DNA of 64,000 nucleotides from Rhabdophis nuchalis (GCA_039707465.1 CM077645.1:58157850-58221849); one strand, 5' to 3'; shown: positions 1 through 12,856, numbered from the stretch's first letter. Numbers and translations are program-made. Notes: generated from the sequence alone by a model not told the origin.

Positions 1-42
1 GAGGGTGTGGTCTACAAATCAAATAAATTGAAATTGAAATTA
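1..42 (+). mobile_element. L2-type LINE 3' end, cut by window edge
   Basis: The first bases resemble the last bases of the other L2 copies (a GAGGGTG-GGTCTACAAAT stretch like the closing arm of the 3' hairpin), followed by a short A/T-rich tail. Only the terminal part is inside the window, so the family call is by similarity to the copies at 17.4 kb and 39.6 kb. Confidence 0.5.
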
Positions 43-48
43 ATAATC

Positions 49-175
49 ATATTGCTAACTTTACAACTGCAGTGATTCACTTATCAACTGTGGCAAAAAA
101 AGTTTGTAAAATGGAGCAAAATTCACTTAACAACTATTTCACTTAGCAACAGAAATGTTGGGCTACATTGTGGTC
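49..175 (-). mobile_element. Tigger-like MITE fragment (same family as 45100-45486)
   Basis: The reverse complement matches the left half of the element at 45.1 kb: the blocks about a non-changing 'cacttaacaac', 'tgtaaaatgg' and 'gcaacagaaat' occur in the same order. No terminal inverted repeat is kept at either end, so this is an internal, diverged piece. Confidence 0.6.
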
Positions 176-1034
176 ACAAGTTGATGGCTATCTATAGCAT
201 AAATTGTTAAAATCCAATAATGAGGGAAGACTAGGTGCAAACCCAATATTCCAACCATTTTGAATCATCACAAAGTCCTTGGAATTCATGCATAATACTT
301 TTATCTAAAGAAAACAACAGAAGCAACAGGTTCCAGTTTTGGGAGTTGTTAACAAGCACAGAGTTCCATAGAACTGATCAATAACTTTCCATTTGAACTC
401 TTTCTCTTACAAAAGAAAGGACAAAAAAACTGCCAGATGATAATCCTGTATATTAGTTATCAGTGTTGTCAGTGTAATTCACATTAAATAGATGCTTGTT
501 ATTTTTATCAAATAATAAAATATCAGGAGATATTTGTATGTATGTGTAGCTTTGTACTATAATATATCAATACCCCACTTTCCAATCAGTAAAACCAAAA
601 CAATGTACTGTTTTAAGAACAGAAATATATGTTCTAAATTAGTCAATCCAATATCTAATAAAAAAATGGAAATTTATTTAGATCAAATTGTGTGTTCCTT
701 TTTTCCATGCTCAATTCCATCAATTTAACCATTTAAGTCAATTCTCAAATCTTAAATATCCACTTATTAATGTTTTAAACTGTGGCAATTTTCCAATATT
801 TTGCCAGAATAATCTTTGTAGCAATCTAAATGTGGGCAATTAAATACAATTTATTTATATTTATAACATTTGCTATATAATTAAGTATTTTTACAAATGC
901 ATTTACAGTCAGCCCAATTCATTTATTTAATTACTGTATATTTGAATACTAGTAGAGTATGTTTTTCTTGGTTCAGGGTTCCAAAAATTGTTTTCAAAAT
1001 CTAAAACTCATTTTTCTTTTCAACACCCATTTAC
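176..1034. other. AT-rich DNA, no recognised feature
   Basis: I see no gene, RNA or repeat with recognisable ends. The one 64-codon open frame here is short, AT-driven and without family resemblance. Confidence 0.6.
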
Positions 1035-1037
1035 AAT

Positions 1038-1112
1038 ATAATACAATACAATAGCAGACTTGGAAGGGACCTTGGAGGTTTTCTAGTCCAACCCCTGCCT
1101 AGGCAGGAAGCC
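1038..1112 (-). mobile_element. CR1 LINE 3'-end fragment
   Basis: The stretch with 'ttggaagggacc' followed by 'tctagtccaaccc' is the reverse complement of the classic CR1 3' terminus. It is preceded on the left by a short AATAC repeat that would be the CR1 tail. Only about 75 bp remain. Confidence 0.75.
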
Positions 1113-1296
1113 CTAATTTGTTTATCATTTGTTTGATATATTGCTCCTCTTCCGCCTCTTTCTTGTTTTAATGATACAAAATGTTAAGTACAACATCTTT
1201 CAGTTAGTCCAACTACAATTCATAATATATTGAAAACATATTTTAACCTAAAATATTTAACTCTAGAGTAAAAGAGTTTTATTATCATAACTTAAA

Positions 1297-1758
1297 AAGC
1301 GCTCCATGGCTCGGGACCTAGCTATCTGCGAGATCGGATCCTGCCCCACACATCCTCACGACCGATTCGCTCCCACAGAGAGGGGCTTCTCCGGGTGCCG
1401 TCCACTAGACTTTGTCAGCGGGCGACGCCCAGGGGAAGGGCGCTCTCTGTGGCGGGCCCGGCCCTCTGGAACGACCTTCCCCCTGATATTAGAACGACCA
1501 CCGACCTCCGCTCCTTCCGTGTAAAACTGAAGACCCATCTCTTTCGACTGGCCGGCCTTGAATAGTTCTCTCTGTCTTTTAACGATAAATTTTAATGGGT
1601 TTTTTAATTGTATTTTTAGCACGGGTAATTATTTAATTCTATTTTAGTAATGTTTGTATTATTGTATATTGTTTTAATTATGCCTGTGCACCGCCCCGGG
1701 TCCCTGTGGGGAGAGGGTGCGGTTAATAAATTCTAATTTATTATTATTATTATTATTA
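1297..1758 (+). mobile_element. L2 LINE, 5'-truncated 3' end with (ATT)n tail
   Basis: From about 1297 the sequence aligns with the last quarter of the L2 element at 13.76-17.48 kb, starting at the same place as its 'gcgctccatggctcggg'. It encodes the C-terminal residues of the L2 ORF2, then the 3' UTR, the terminal hairpin (CACCGCCCC...GGTGCGGT) and a TTA repeat. The reading frame is not intact. GC content jumps relative to the flanks, marking the insertion. Confidence 0.85.
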
Positions 1759-1759
1759 A

Positions 1760-2135
1760 ACCTGTTGAGTCAAATTACAAGGCAAGATTTAATAACTTAA
1801 TAACTACTATTGTTATATCCAAATCATCAATAACTATTTTTCCCCTTCCTAGCATTTTCTCACATGTGCAAAAAATTACTTTTTGGGATCAATTAAGTAC
1901 TGATTCATTGGTTGTAACAGGAATGTCAAGATCCCAACTGACAAACCAAGAACTGGCTTCTTCTTGTTGTCCGTTGTCTGGAACTGGCATGCCACAGGTA
2001 GCTCCCCTTCTCCAGTCTCTGTGGCAACTGAGAAGTGGCAATGGTTGAAATCAGCACAATTTCACTTTGAAATTAACAAGGAATTGACATACTGGCTTGT
2101 CACCAAAGTGTGACATCATCCCTGATTCCTGGGGA
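1760..2135. other. AT-rich DNA, no recognised feature
   Basis: Nothing recognisable. A 60-codon open frame at 1866-2048 has no family resemblance. Confidence 0.5.
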
Positions 2136-2137
2136 GC

Positions 2138-2376
2138 TTATTTTATTTATTTGCATCCTTTCTTTATTATTTTTACAAATAACTCAAGGCAGCAAACATA
2201 TCAACACACCTTCCTCCTCCTATTTTCCCCACAATAACCCTATGAAATGAATTGGGTTGAGAGAGACTGACTGACTCAAAGTTACTCAGTCTAAGCTTTC
2301 ATGCCCAAGGTGGGACCAGAACTCAGTCTCCTGGTTTCTAGCCTGCGGCCTTAACTACTAGACCAAATTGACTCTC
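2138..2376 (-). mobile_element. tRNA-derived squamate SINE (Sauria-like, long Bov-B-like tail form)
   Basis: The tRNA-like head lies at the right ('ggccttaactactagacc', the reverse of the usual 'ggtctagtggttaaggc'). The conserved body follows to the left, then a tail with 'aaataactcaaggc' that resembles the Bov-B 3' end. This is the same tail form as the copy at 43.26 kb. Confidence 0.75.
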
Positions 2377-2380
2377 AATA

Positions 2381-3128
2381 ATTATTTTAATATTTTATTT
2401 TATTTTCAAAATGTTTATTCTAATTTATTTATCCACAGCAAGATATAAAACAGTTTAGCACCTGATTCTATTCCAGCAAGTAGTCATTATTCATATTTTT
2501 TAGGAATGATAATTTCAGTTATGTTAAATATGTGTCTTAATAATAAGATTGGAAAATAAAGGAAGACTAGACACATGTCTGATAGTACCATTTTTTTCAT
2601 AACCTGCGAATTACCTCTTTTAATCAGAGGCACTCCAATTTTGTAATTTTTTCCCCCAATATCTTGTAACTTTTGATTTCTGTGAATACAAACAAAAGCT
2701 AATATTCATAAATTTTACATTGTTTCTCATGACCTTCTGATTTTCCAGATTTTTCCCCGTGATCATTTATGCAAATTGCAACCTACTATTTCTTTTATTG
2801 AAAGCATGATTATGATTTATGACTTAAAACAGAACACTATGTTTTTGAACTAGTATAGAGATCACTGAGATGACTCACAATGAGATATTTTGAAGGTGAA
2901 AATACATGTGAGCATTGCAGTCAAAGGATCAACAGTTCTTTGATAACTGAAATGTCATCCTATGTATGCCAAAAGCATACTTCTGCATTTAATCTGCTTT
3001 TACTAGCTGATATTTCCTAGCTAATATTCATACAGCTGCCCCATTTTCTGTAGCACCATTTCTTCATTTTCTTATTAACATTTCCAAAAACCAACAATAT
3101 TCATTTCAACATCATAATAACCATTGAA
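2381..3128. other. AT-rich DNA, no recognised feature
   Basis: No gene or repeat that I can name. Composition is the same as the general background. Confidence 0.6.
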
Positions 3129-3340
3129 AGCCAGATTGGTGTTGTAATTAAGGTATCAGGTTAAAAACAGGGACACAGTTTAATTCTAGTCCCATTTTGG
3201 TCACAAAGTCAGCTGGGTGACCTTGGTCTATTCATTTTTTCTCAACCCTAGAAAGAAAGAAATAGCACATCAGCTCCGAAAAACCTTGCCAAGAAAACTG
3301 CAGAGACTTATCCAGGTCATCTCCTAGAATCAGACATTAT
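3129..3340 (+). mobile_element. tRNA-derived squamate SINE (short 'aaaaaccttgcc' tail form)
   Basis: The head 'gccagattggtgttg' and 'attaaggtatcagg' match the tRNA-like start of the other SINE copies. The body 'agctgggtgaccttgg' is typical. The end contains 'ccgaaaaaccttgccaag', shared with copies at 4.4, 39.5 and 50.7 kb. The GATA array begins exactly at its 3' end. Confidence 0.7.
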
Positions 3341-3343
3341 TGA

Positions 3344-3633
<290 letters not shown>

Positions 3634-4091
3634 CCATGGCTCGGGACCTAGCTATCTGCAAGATCGGATCCTGCCTCATACATCCTCACGGCCGATTCGC
3701 TCCCACAGAGAGGGACTTCTCCGGGTGCCGTCCACTAGACTTTGTCAGCGGGCGACGCCCAGGGGAAGGGCTCTCTCTGTGGCGGGCCTGGCCCTCTGGA
3801 ACGACCTTCCCGCCGATATTAGAACGACCACGGACCTCCGCTCCTTCCGTCTTAAATTAAAAACTTACTTTTTCTGTCTGGCCGGCCTGGGATAGTCTCC
3901 CTGTCTTGGGGGTTTTACTGGGTAGTTTTAATATAGTTAGTTTTATGGGAATTTTAGCACAGGTTTAGTTTAATTTGGTTTTAGAATTGTTTGTATATTT
4001 CTTATTGTTTTTATTCTGCCTGTGCACCGCCCCGAGTTCCCATGGGGAGAGGGAGCGGTTTATAAGTATTAAAATTATTATTATTATTAAA
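3634..4091 (+). mobile_element. L2 LINE, 5'-truncated 3' end with (ATT)n tail
   Basis: It begins at 'ccatggctcggg', within about 10 bp of the truncation point of the copy at 1297. It continues through the ORF2 C-terminus, the 3' UTR, the hairpin 'caccgccccgagt...gagcggt' and a TTA tail. About 70 codons of the end of ORF2 stay open from 3636, in a frame different from that of the real protein. Confidence 0.85.
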
Positions 4092-4094
4092 GAT

Positions 4095-4409
4095 GCACAC
4101 AGAACTCATATTATATCAGTTACTACAATTCATTTGCAGAAATTGCATATTTAAATTGCTCATTCTGAATTATGTAAAGATCTTACAATTTTCCACATCT
4201 ACAGTAATAAGTTATTGTAGAATGCAAAGAAATCATAGGAATAAGTCACTTTTTATTACATGTTGCTTTTGTTTCAAAACAGCATTAAAAAGAGAAAGTT
4301 ATTCCATCTTGAGTATTGTGGTCAATTGGGAAACATTTCTCCAAATATTAACATTACCCTTCTATTCGATTTTGTTGGATTCTCAAGAGACAGAAGTTTT
4401 GTTTTGTTT
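4095..4409. other. AT-rich DNA, no recognised feature
   Basis: Contains a 120-codon open frame (4093-4455) that runs into the neighbouring SINE and shows no domain. I do not regard it as a gene. Confidence 0.5.
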
Positions 4410-4567
4410 TTTGGCAAGGTTTTTCAGAAGTGGTTTGCCATTTTCTCCTTTCTAGGGCTGAGACAAAGGGACCAAGGTTACACAATTGAGTTTGTGCCTA
4501 AGGCATGATTAAAACTCATAGTCTCATGATTTCTAGCCTAATGGAACCACTATTCCAAACTGATTCT
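4410..4567 (-). mobile_element. tRNA-derived squamate SINE (short tail form)
   Basis: Reverse-oriented. The left end carries 'ggcaaggtttttcagaagtgg' minus its last base, the middle has 'gtttgtgcctaaggcatga', and the head at the right is decayed ('ggaaccactattccaaactg'). Confidence 0.7.
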
Positions 4568-4822
4568 AATTATTAATCTAAATATATAAAAAGTATTTTT
4601 CTAATACATTATAAACGGATTGGTTCGAAATTGGGAAAGTAGGCCTGCAAGGCTGTATACTGCATTGCAGGGAAACTTATTTCCAGGTGTTTTTAGAGAA
4701 TGCCAATTGTCCTCCTATTTTTTTACTTTCACCTTTCTTTCATTTCAATGCTGTTTTTAAACTGTGGGTAAACATACATATCCTAATTTATTACATAAGA
4801 AAAACACACATTTAAAAACTAT

Positions 4823-4823
<1 letters not shown>

Positions 4824-4894
<71 letters not shown>
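4824..4894. repeat. (CTAT)n microsatellite
   Basis: About 17 uninterrupted tetramers. Confidence 0.97.
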
Positions 4895-4895
<1 letters not shown>

Positions 4896-5817
4896 GGTGG
4901 CCTAATTCAAGGCAAAAAAAAACCCCTGCATTTCCCCCCCAATGTTTCTCATTCAATCGGATTAAAAACTATCTGGTTTTGACATTCCTCTGTGAAGAGA
5001 AGAAAATTTTAGTAAAGTATGGGGAGCTTATACTTCTTTGATTAAGTAGTAGCTAAAACGTGTGTCACTACAGTGTCTTTGTTTATACAGTCTTCTCTTT
5101 AGTGCTTTCCTGGCTTCTTACACCTTTATTATTACCCAGTGAAAGATAATAAACATGAACTGTTCCCACTGGCTTTCATCAGATTAGGAACAATGGGCAA
5201 CCAGGGAGATGTGAGAATGAAGGAAGAATGCATAACTGAAAGCAACTATAGGAGGAACACTCTCTAGCATCTCCAACTATAAAGCAAGTATCTCTTATAA
5301 AAGGTATAAACAGGAAACACCATTAAGTTTCATCTTTTGTAATTGGCGAGTGCCTCTTCCTCCCAGATGTCTCCCACACAGCTTCATCTTAGAGATTAGT
5401 TCTTCTGAGGCAGGAGTAGTAAGAGAAGGACAAAGAAGGAAGGATAAGAAAGAATTGGGTATCGAAGATGTCTGTGATTCCTATTTTGTAGGAGCAACCA
5501 AGGGAGAAAAAAATAAACATTTGATTTTATTCACCATTGCTTTGTCTAAAAAATATTGCACTCCATTCCCAATACATTCACACAGCTCTTGCCTGATGAA
5601 TTTAGCTCAAACATGATGATGCATACCTAGATAGTTTAGGTATTGTTATATTTGGTGGCATTTAAATAACTTCATTATTATTCATTGTTATTTCTCTCTT
5701 TCTTTTCCTATCAGAAGAAAATTTAATATAAAGGAAATTTATATTATGGTATTATAACAAGGTACTTGCACCCATTATTTAAAGTTACAAATTCCATTAG
5801 TATAAATGTGCTCGGGC

Positions 5818-5876
5818 CTGCATTGGTTTCCTCGTAACCTTTTAGTTCACTGCATTGGTTCCTTGTAACATTTTAG
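5818..5876. repeat. 32-bp imperfect direct duplication
   Basis: The core 'ctgcattggtt' followed by 'ccttgtaacattttag' (or a one-to-two-base variant) occurs twice, starting at 5818 and 5850. Confidence 0.7.
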
Positions 5877-8172
5877 GAAGGATAATAGGCACTCTACATC
5901 CACTGAACACATGAACTGTAAGAAATTATCATCTATTTTCTTTAGAAGTATACATAGGGAGCCAGGTATAATGCATATTTTAAAGTATAACTTAATAACA
6001 TGAAATTTATTTGTTTATTTATAATCCCAAATGCTGAACATATTAATGTTTTCTATGCCTGAGCACTTGTATATTTTAAAGTTATTTTTTTATGTTGCAC
6101 AAAAGCTTTATAAATAATTATTGACTAGATAAAATATCTAAAGTTTACTAGTGCAAAATATCTTCATAAAATCTCCACAGTATTAAGTTATCAACCTTTA
6201 AGATTCAATTATTGCATCTGTTCCAAAATAATGGGGATCTTTCCTTTCCAACTTCTTAAGTGACTAATGAAAATTCAAAGCTATTCTACTGCTTATTTTT
6301 TCTTTGCCAGCTGGTATATCAGTACTCTATAGAAAAAAATATACATTCTTTAAAAGCAGTTTTAGGCATCGCTAATCTACAATATTAGTTGATTGTAGAT
6401 TATCCCTCCTATCCCTCCTATGATGTAATCTAAATTGGGAGGGGAAGGCAAAATTTTGTTTTGCTCAGTGAAATTCTGAAGACCTTTGGGATGAAAAGTT
6501 ATTCTTGGAAAACAAAAATTCTTGTTCACATTTCTTCAAGTTCTCAGCCTTACCCACCCTGGTCCTTTGAAGGAATGGTTGGCTGGATTTATTAAGAGGA
6601 GAGCTTGGCAAGACTTATGTTCTCTTTGTCAGTGATAAGCAGTTGTGCAAGCTCCGTTGCACTTTTAAAATCTTTTTATTTCATACGAAATGATGAAGTG
6701 ATGGAGATTGCAGTGAATAATATGGTGGTGTGCAACCACTTTACAATGAGTCTGAATTCTTAAAGACTTAAGTCTGCATTTGGTTTAGAATCTACCATAA
6801 TCATTAATTTAAGTGGAGAGACTATAATCATGGTTAGGGATGCTGGGAAAGTGTTAAGTTGCTAAAATGATGAGGTGAAATCATGTCACTTTCAGAGATT
6901 TCAGAACGATTTTAACAGGATCCTTTGATAGCTTAAAAAAGAGCAAACGACCACATTTTGTTTTATTTATTACATTTGTTTGCCGCCCATCTCACCACAA
7001 AACGAACACAACATCCACTAAAAATGTGAGGGATGAACAATGTATGCATTTTCCTTTTAAAGTGGAATAAAGCTAAGGCAAATTTTGACTCCTTCAGAAT
7101 TGGCAGCACTTCAGATTTGACATGGGTGAATGTCATTTTTGAAAGGGCCTATCTGTCAGCTGAAAGGATAGCATTCATCAGTTTATTATGTTTATTATGT
7201 TCTCGGCATGTTTTCAGTATTTGAAGGTCAAAAAGCATGAAGACGACCAAATTTGCTTTAAACTGCTTTGAGGGACTGAATTTATTCCATGTGGAATGGC
7301 CCCACTGTTAAGTAATAGCACTTTTTCATCTACAGATATGATGATTATAACACATTCTTATTTATCTCAGATCTCATAATATTACTTCCAGAAATTACTG
7401 ATCTATCTAATATTTAGGATTCAAGTCCTGTTTTTGGGTGACTTATTTTGAGTACATGTTATTGTCAGTCACTCTTCACACATGCATGAGTATAAAATCT
7501 TTATTTTCTAAAAATTTAACTCCATATTCTTAAGCCCCACATATTTAGCTAACATCAACTTTATTTTTTTCACATAGCTTCCTGTCTTAAACAAGTACTT
7601 CTGGGAAGCTGCTAGATAACTGCTTTATTGCAGATAATAAGGAAGTCATAGACACATTGAAAGTAACACCTATGACAGAACAAAAGAATCCATCCATCTG
7701 CATGTTATTATCCCAAAAGTTAAATTTTGTGCCTGTCTTTTCCAATTAATGAACAGCCAAATTTTCCTCACCCTTGAAACTCAATGACATCTGTTCCATA
7801 TTTTAAACATAGTTTTATTTGACCTGAAACATACTGGGTTGCACCTCACTAGCTTCAGCTCTTACATCATCCTTATAATCATGTACTCCATGGTCTTCTT
7901 TTTCTCTACTAAAGATTTCTTATTTTCTCTTTTATAGTTATACCAAGTCTTTATTAATTTAGGGAATTAAAGCTAAGAACTAGAAGATAATATAGCTCAC
8001 TCAGTATTAAAGCTATAGCATAAGTTATTAAATGAAACTATTATTTATGAATTAGGAAATAAAAATAAATACAAGTATATACTAAAATATTTTTTGGGGA
8101 ATAAGGAAAGGAAAAGTATACTACAATTTAATGAACTCCAGTGAATGTCTCACCTTATTTGATTCCATAAAG

Positions 8173-8306
8173 CAGGGGTGCAAAACTTGTGGCAACACAT
8201 TGTCATCATGTGACGTATCATAACTTTACCCACTTTTGCTAAACTGAGGATGGACATGGCTAGCACATAATGTACCTGGCCCACAGGTGGGCGTTCGACA
8301 CCCTTG
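8173..8306. mobile_element. hAT-like MITE
   Basis: The ends CAGGGGTGCAAAAC and GTTCGACACCCTTG form imperfect inverted repeats of the CAGGGGTGTCAAA type. The flanks ccataaag (8165-8172) and ctataaaa (8307-8314) match at 6 of 8 positions, as expected for an old 8-bp target duplication. It is related to the copy at 13601-13733. Non-coding. Confidence 0.75.
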
Positions 8307-8314
8307 CTATAAAA

Positions 8315-9240
8315 TATAACTTCATTTATTTTAATTAATTTCTAGAGCTTTGAGAATGAGTATAGATGTTCTGAAAGTTCAGTAAAGTTTAGTTCTGAAC
8401 TTGGACATCAATTTTTATTTGGATGCTTCAGTTTTTAAGACTCATCTCAATTAACCATATTCTTCATGCTTTCCTCTTCAAAGCAAATTTATTTGAGTTT
8501 TAAACATAAAAAGAAGATTATACTCCAATATTTTCAATGTGACCTTTTAAATTTTGAAGTTTCATGTCTCACTGCAATCTGTCTTAATTGTTTTTCTTTC
8601 TCGCTTGAAAAAGTATATGTGGGTTTATGTGAAATTTTATACCTGAAATATAAAATGCAATTATATCAATTTTCAAGTATTTAACATCTGTTGCATTTAC
8701 ATAAATCCTCTGACACAGGAATATGGGTCAAACAGAGAGTTTTGAAATGCAGAACAATTGCCTAAATAAACATTTTAATGAATAGATAGATATCTCTTTG
8801 GAATTTGGTTTCAAGTAATAGAATGATAAGACCAATCAAAATAATGTTTCTGTGCTCACAAGAGCCTCATTGATTTTCTCCCTGCAAGCTTCTCAGGCTT
8901 CCTCATTAACTTGTGGGAAGGTGTCAGGGAACATCTGTAAATGAAGATCATGTGACTGTAGAAATTCAACAGTATTGAAAGCAAGAACTTTCCAAAATTT
9001 CATCCCCACTGAAGTAATGGTTTCTAGCTTTCTGTAACTTACCCTGTTGAGACCCATAGGTTTTGCCTTAGGATGCACCAGTTTGGCCAGTTAAAGGATA
9101 AAGAGTTACTGGGTCATCATTTCAAAGCTATTTCCATTTCTAAACTGAGAAACAAAATGGCCATGAGTGGGCAAAAATCAGTTGAATGAAATGGACTTCA
9201 AACTTCCTGCTAGCTATTGAGATAGTGGGAAATAGAGAAT
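8315..9240. other. AT-rich DNA, no recognised feature
   Basis: No named repeat or gene seen. Open frames are under 75 codons. Confidence 0.5.
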
Positions 9241-9255
9241 ATCAGAAGCTTGTCT

Positions 9256-9324
9256 TCCTTCCTTCCGTTCTTCTTCCCTCCCTCCCGCCATCCCGCCATC
9301 CCTCCCTCCCTTCCTTCCTTCCTG
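9256..9324. repeat. CCTT/CCCT pyrimidine microsatellite
   Basis: Imperfect run of CTTC, CCTC and CCAT units. Confidence 0.85.
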
Positions 9325-9395
9325 TTCCTTCCAATAATTCTGCAATCTCACATTGAATTCCATTATTATAGAGTATACCTATTCTCAATGCTATG

Positions 9396-9653
9396 CCATC
9401 TTAGCAATAGCAATAGTACTTAGACTTATACTACTCCACAGTGCTTTTACAGCCCCCTCTAAGTGGTTTACAGTGTCAGCATATTGCTCCCAACAATCTG
9501 AGTCCTCATTTTATTGACCTCAGAAGGATGAAAGGTTGAGTCAACCTTGAGCCTGGTGAAATTCAATCTGCCAAATTGCAGGCAGCCAGCAGTTAGCAGA
9601 AGTAGCCTGCAGTACTGTACTCTAACCACTGCACCACCACCACCACTCTTAAG
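9396..9653 (-). mobile_element. tRNA-derived SINE, second family
   Basis: Reverse-oriented. The right end 'ctctaaccactgcaccacc' is the complement of a tRNA-like A-box head. The body 'aagtggtttacagtgtcagc', 'catattgctcccaacaatc' and 'ggttgagtcaaccttgagcc' is a unit I know as abundant in snakes. The tail is toward 9396. A smaller scrap of the same family lies at 17861-17940. Confidence 0.7.
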
Positions 9654-9659
9654 TATACA

Positions 9660-10890
9660 GGTGATAAATTGGAATAAATTTGGTTGGGGACTGTCATTAA
9701 ATGTCTGATGTAATGATGGATTTGCTTTTTAATAATCACAGAATGGTTCTATTCATTCTTTATTAAAAGAACTTAGCAGGAAAAGATATCATTTGGAAGA
9801 AGCAGTTATTTTGTCTGATGTTATTCCTCAGATCATTTACAATAGGTTAATCATGGCTACATAACTTGAGAAGTTCATTAGGTGGAGGTTGCAAATTGCC
9901 TAGCCTTTGCCTTCACACAGTGGCAATTGGATTTTTCTCCAGGGAATAGGGACACATAACAGCGAGAGTAGATATGGCCATAGTGTCAACATCAGCAGAA
10001 ATAATAGATTCTGCAAGTTCTGCATTTTTCCTCTCTTTATTAAGATCTTGTTGAAGACAGGCATTTCCATTTTTGGGAACTCTCACAATTATTAGTGTTT
10101 ACCACATATTCTCTAGTTATTCTTCCATTTTATTCTCCATCTTTTTTTTCTCCTAATTTTCTATCTTTTCTTCTAATTCTGGAAACATACAACCCTTTTT
10201 ATTCTGTGTTTCTTCATCTCATTTCCTCAATGCTGCATTCCAGTGATGACATCTCTTAACCATCTTTTTTCCACATCATTATGATGAAAATAATTTAATT
10301 TAATTTTTATACCAATGTTGCATGTGATAAACTATATCAAAATTGTTTACAATCCCTACTGACTTCCCCATTGAGTTGTAAGTAGTTGTCAAAGATGCTT
10401 TAAAAACAGGATCATGTGACCTTCTGAGATCTAGGGCAGGAGCAATCTACCTGACCTCTGATGGTCAAAACTTGATTCAAGTATTTCTTTAAAAAATAAA
10501 TGGTTATTTCCATATATCTTGGATATTGTCTGTTATTTTAAGTCAGATGCTATGTTCCACCTGCTTAGACATATGGAAGATTAGTTTCACAGACAGGTTG
10601 CTCAACAATTTCAGAAACAAAGAAAAATAAGATTATTTAAAGAAGCTAATTCAAGGGCATAACTGGTGGATGCTTTCACACTGACAATTAGCACTGTAAA
10701 GAGACACTATACACACAATTTTGGCTAGCCAATGAAGGATATAGAAACATAAGATTAAATTTAATATCCATATTTATATTAATTCATACTAATCCAAAAT
10801 ATGAGCATCATTTCTTCAGTAAAATATATTTCTCCTTTTACGCTGTAGTAACTACATACAGTAATATAGTAAATGTTTTATATTTAATAA
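9660..10890. other. AT-rich DNA, no recognised feature
   Basis: No gene or named repeat seen. Confidence 0.5.
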
Positions 10891-10894
10891 AAGA

Positions 10895-11040
10895 CAATTT
10901 TAGAGTGGTATTATCTGCATATCTGATGTTGATATTTCTCCTGGCCATCTTAATTCCAACTTTTGATTCATCTAGCCCTACTTTTCTCATGCATATAAGT
11001 TAAATAGGCAGGGTGACAGTATACAGTCTTGCCGAAATTA
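10895..11040 (-). pseudogene. Bov-B (RTE) LINE reverse-transcriptase fragment
   Basis: On the minus strand this reads as a short, broken piece of the Bov-B reverse transcriptase. The peptide block VGLDESKVGIKMARRNINI is followed by YADN, where an intact enzyme has the catalytic YADD motif. The nucleotide sequence ('atctgcatatctgatgttg', 'cttatatgcatgagaaaag' on the opposite strand) is the familiar Bov-B YADD region. Frameshifts separate this block from the upstream part, and no UTR or EN domain is visible. Bov-B is the known RT source for Sauria SINE tails, and copies of that SINE occur elsewhere in this window. Confidence 0.8.
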
Positions 11041-11044
11041 TTAG

Positions 11045-12451
11045 CATTTCTCAAGAATTTAACCATATGAAAAGACTACCTCAATATCTTTAGCAGCTTC
11101 TGATAGATTTTAATAGTTATTATTAAGATATAATCTAGAGTCACCTTGTAGGAGAATTGGTGGCATAAAAATTTAATAAAGAAATAAAATATAATAAAAT
11201 AAGTAATAACATTTAAAATAAATACTGAGTTCTGTTAATTATAATTTTTCAAAAGCTCTTATATATAAACATATTTAGACTTATCATCTTTGACATAGTA
11301 TCTTTAACTTATGAATCTCCCAAAGTTTAAACTATCTAAGTTCCAAAACCAGTGAGAACATTTAAAATTTAAATTTAGTGCAAATGCATAGCTAGGAATA
11401 TTTCTCACATTTCTTTCCAAGATCAATTGAATATTTGACCTGAAGTTACAAGAGGTCAGAAATGCTTTTAATTGTAAGTCCTACTAACTTCATCAGCTGG
11501 GGTCCGATGTTTCAAAAGCAGAGTAACATCAGGCCTGGTTACACTTCAAGTGAGTAAATACTAATGCTTGAGAAAAAGAATTGCTGAACATTGCAGCACC
11601 AAACCACTTCCATATTGTTCACAAGAAAAGGGCATGGATGTGTCAATGAAATAACTGACTGGAAGCAAACTTTATTTTACCATAATCTCAGATGAGAAGC
11701 CACTGGTGACCAGATGAACGGTCAAAAAAGTCAAGTTGATTATCTTGGGATATAATCAAAACTCCTATTATTTTGTTACATATAGGAATGCATCAAAAAT
11801 TAAGGAATTCATAATGTAAAACATAAAAGATTTACTGTATATACTGTAATTTAATGAGAGTCATGAATATGAACTTCTGCTTTTGTATGGAACAAAGGGA
11901 AAAAGAGATGTTGCTCAGGAAACAGTGAAGCAAGAAGGTCAGAAGGCCACAGTGCTATTGTCTGATTAAACATTCTACCCAAAGACAGGTAATAGAATTA
12001 CTTGCTAGAAGCCTAGCATAGGGCTCATGTGCAGAGCCTAAATAATTTCATCCTCTAATATTTATTTTTATTATTTCATAATAAAAATGACAGATCAAAG
12101 ATAATGAAACTTTCACAGCTATTGCTACTTTACTTGTTTATAATTAACCTATCAGTAACCCATAAAGGCTACATTTAAAAAAAATGCAGCTCAGATCATT
12201 TATTATTACCATATGGCTTAGTTTTGGAATGTGTAAAGAAATTCCATCAGTTCAAGCTATTTCTTAAGTACTTGTGTATAGACAGTTCATTTTCTTACTT
12301 TGTTCCTGCAATCACACTATACATATCACGCTAATAGCTAAATCTCAACTCCATATAATACAACAATCAATGAAATATAAGGTTCCCAAACTGATGCAAA
12401 GGGCCATAATAATATACTCCAATGATGGGTGACTAAAGATAAGACAGGGTC
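11045..12451. other. AT-rich DNA, no recognised feature
   Basis: No gene or named repeat seen. It may include further decayed Bov-B sequence next to 11040. Confidence 0.5.
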
Positions 12452-12459
12452 TGATAAGA

Positions 12460-12558
12460 CAGGGGTCTGCAAAGTTGGCTCTTTTAAGACGGGTGGACTT
12501 CAACTCCCAGAATTCCCCAGCCAGCATAGCTTAAAAGAGCCAACTTTGCAGACCCCTG
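12460..12558. mobile_element. Palindromic hAT-like MITE with perfect 8-bp TSD
   Basis: The left arm starts CAGGGGTCTGCAAAGTTGGC and the right arm is its reverse complement through about 29 bp with essentially no mismatch. The core 'acttcaactcccagaattcc' is shared with the element at 21.2 kb. The 8-bp duplication tgataaga flanks it at 12452-12459 and 12559-12566. Confidence 0.9.
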
Positions 12559-12856
12559 TGATAAGAGATAATCCATCTCCATCTCCTTCTCTATCTACCA
12601 TCTGATTTTCTATTTCAGTCATGCATATCACAAATTTGAGACAGAAAACATCTCAAAACATTTGAAATCCAAGGTCTTTCAAATTTGAGGGATCAAAACG
12701 TAAGAATTACATAGTATCCCTATTATATCCCAGGTATTAATCTATTTAATCCAGTATTCTGAGTCACATAGTGGCCAAACAAATGAATCCAGAAAGTTCA
12801 GAAAACTGCTTCTACTGTTGTTTTCAATTGTTGGATCTGAAAACTTCTTGATGCTG

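Larger units (their letters stand above)
4568..8164. other. AT-rich DNA without genes; one microsatellite and small duplications
   Basis: Apart from the CTAT array (4824-4894), a 32-bp imperfect duplication (5818-5876) and a short L2-like 3' scrap near 6960-7005, I see nothing I can name. Open frames up to 88 codons show no domains. Confidence 0.5.
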
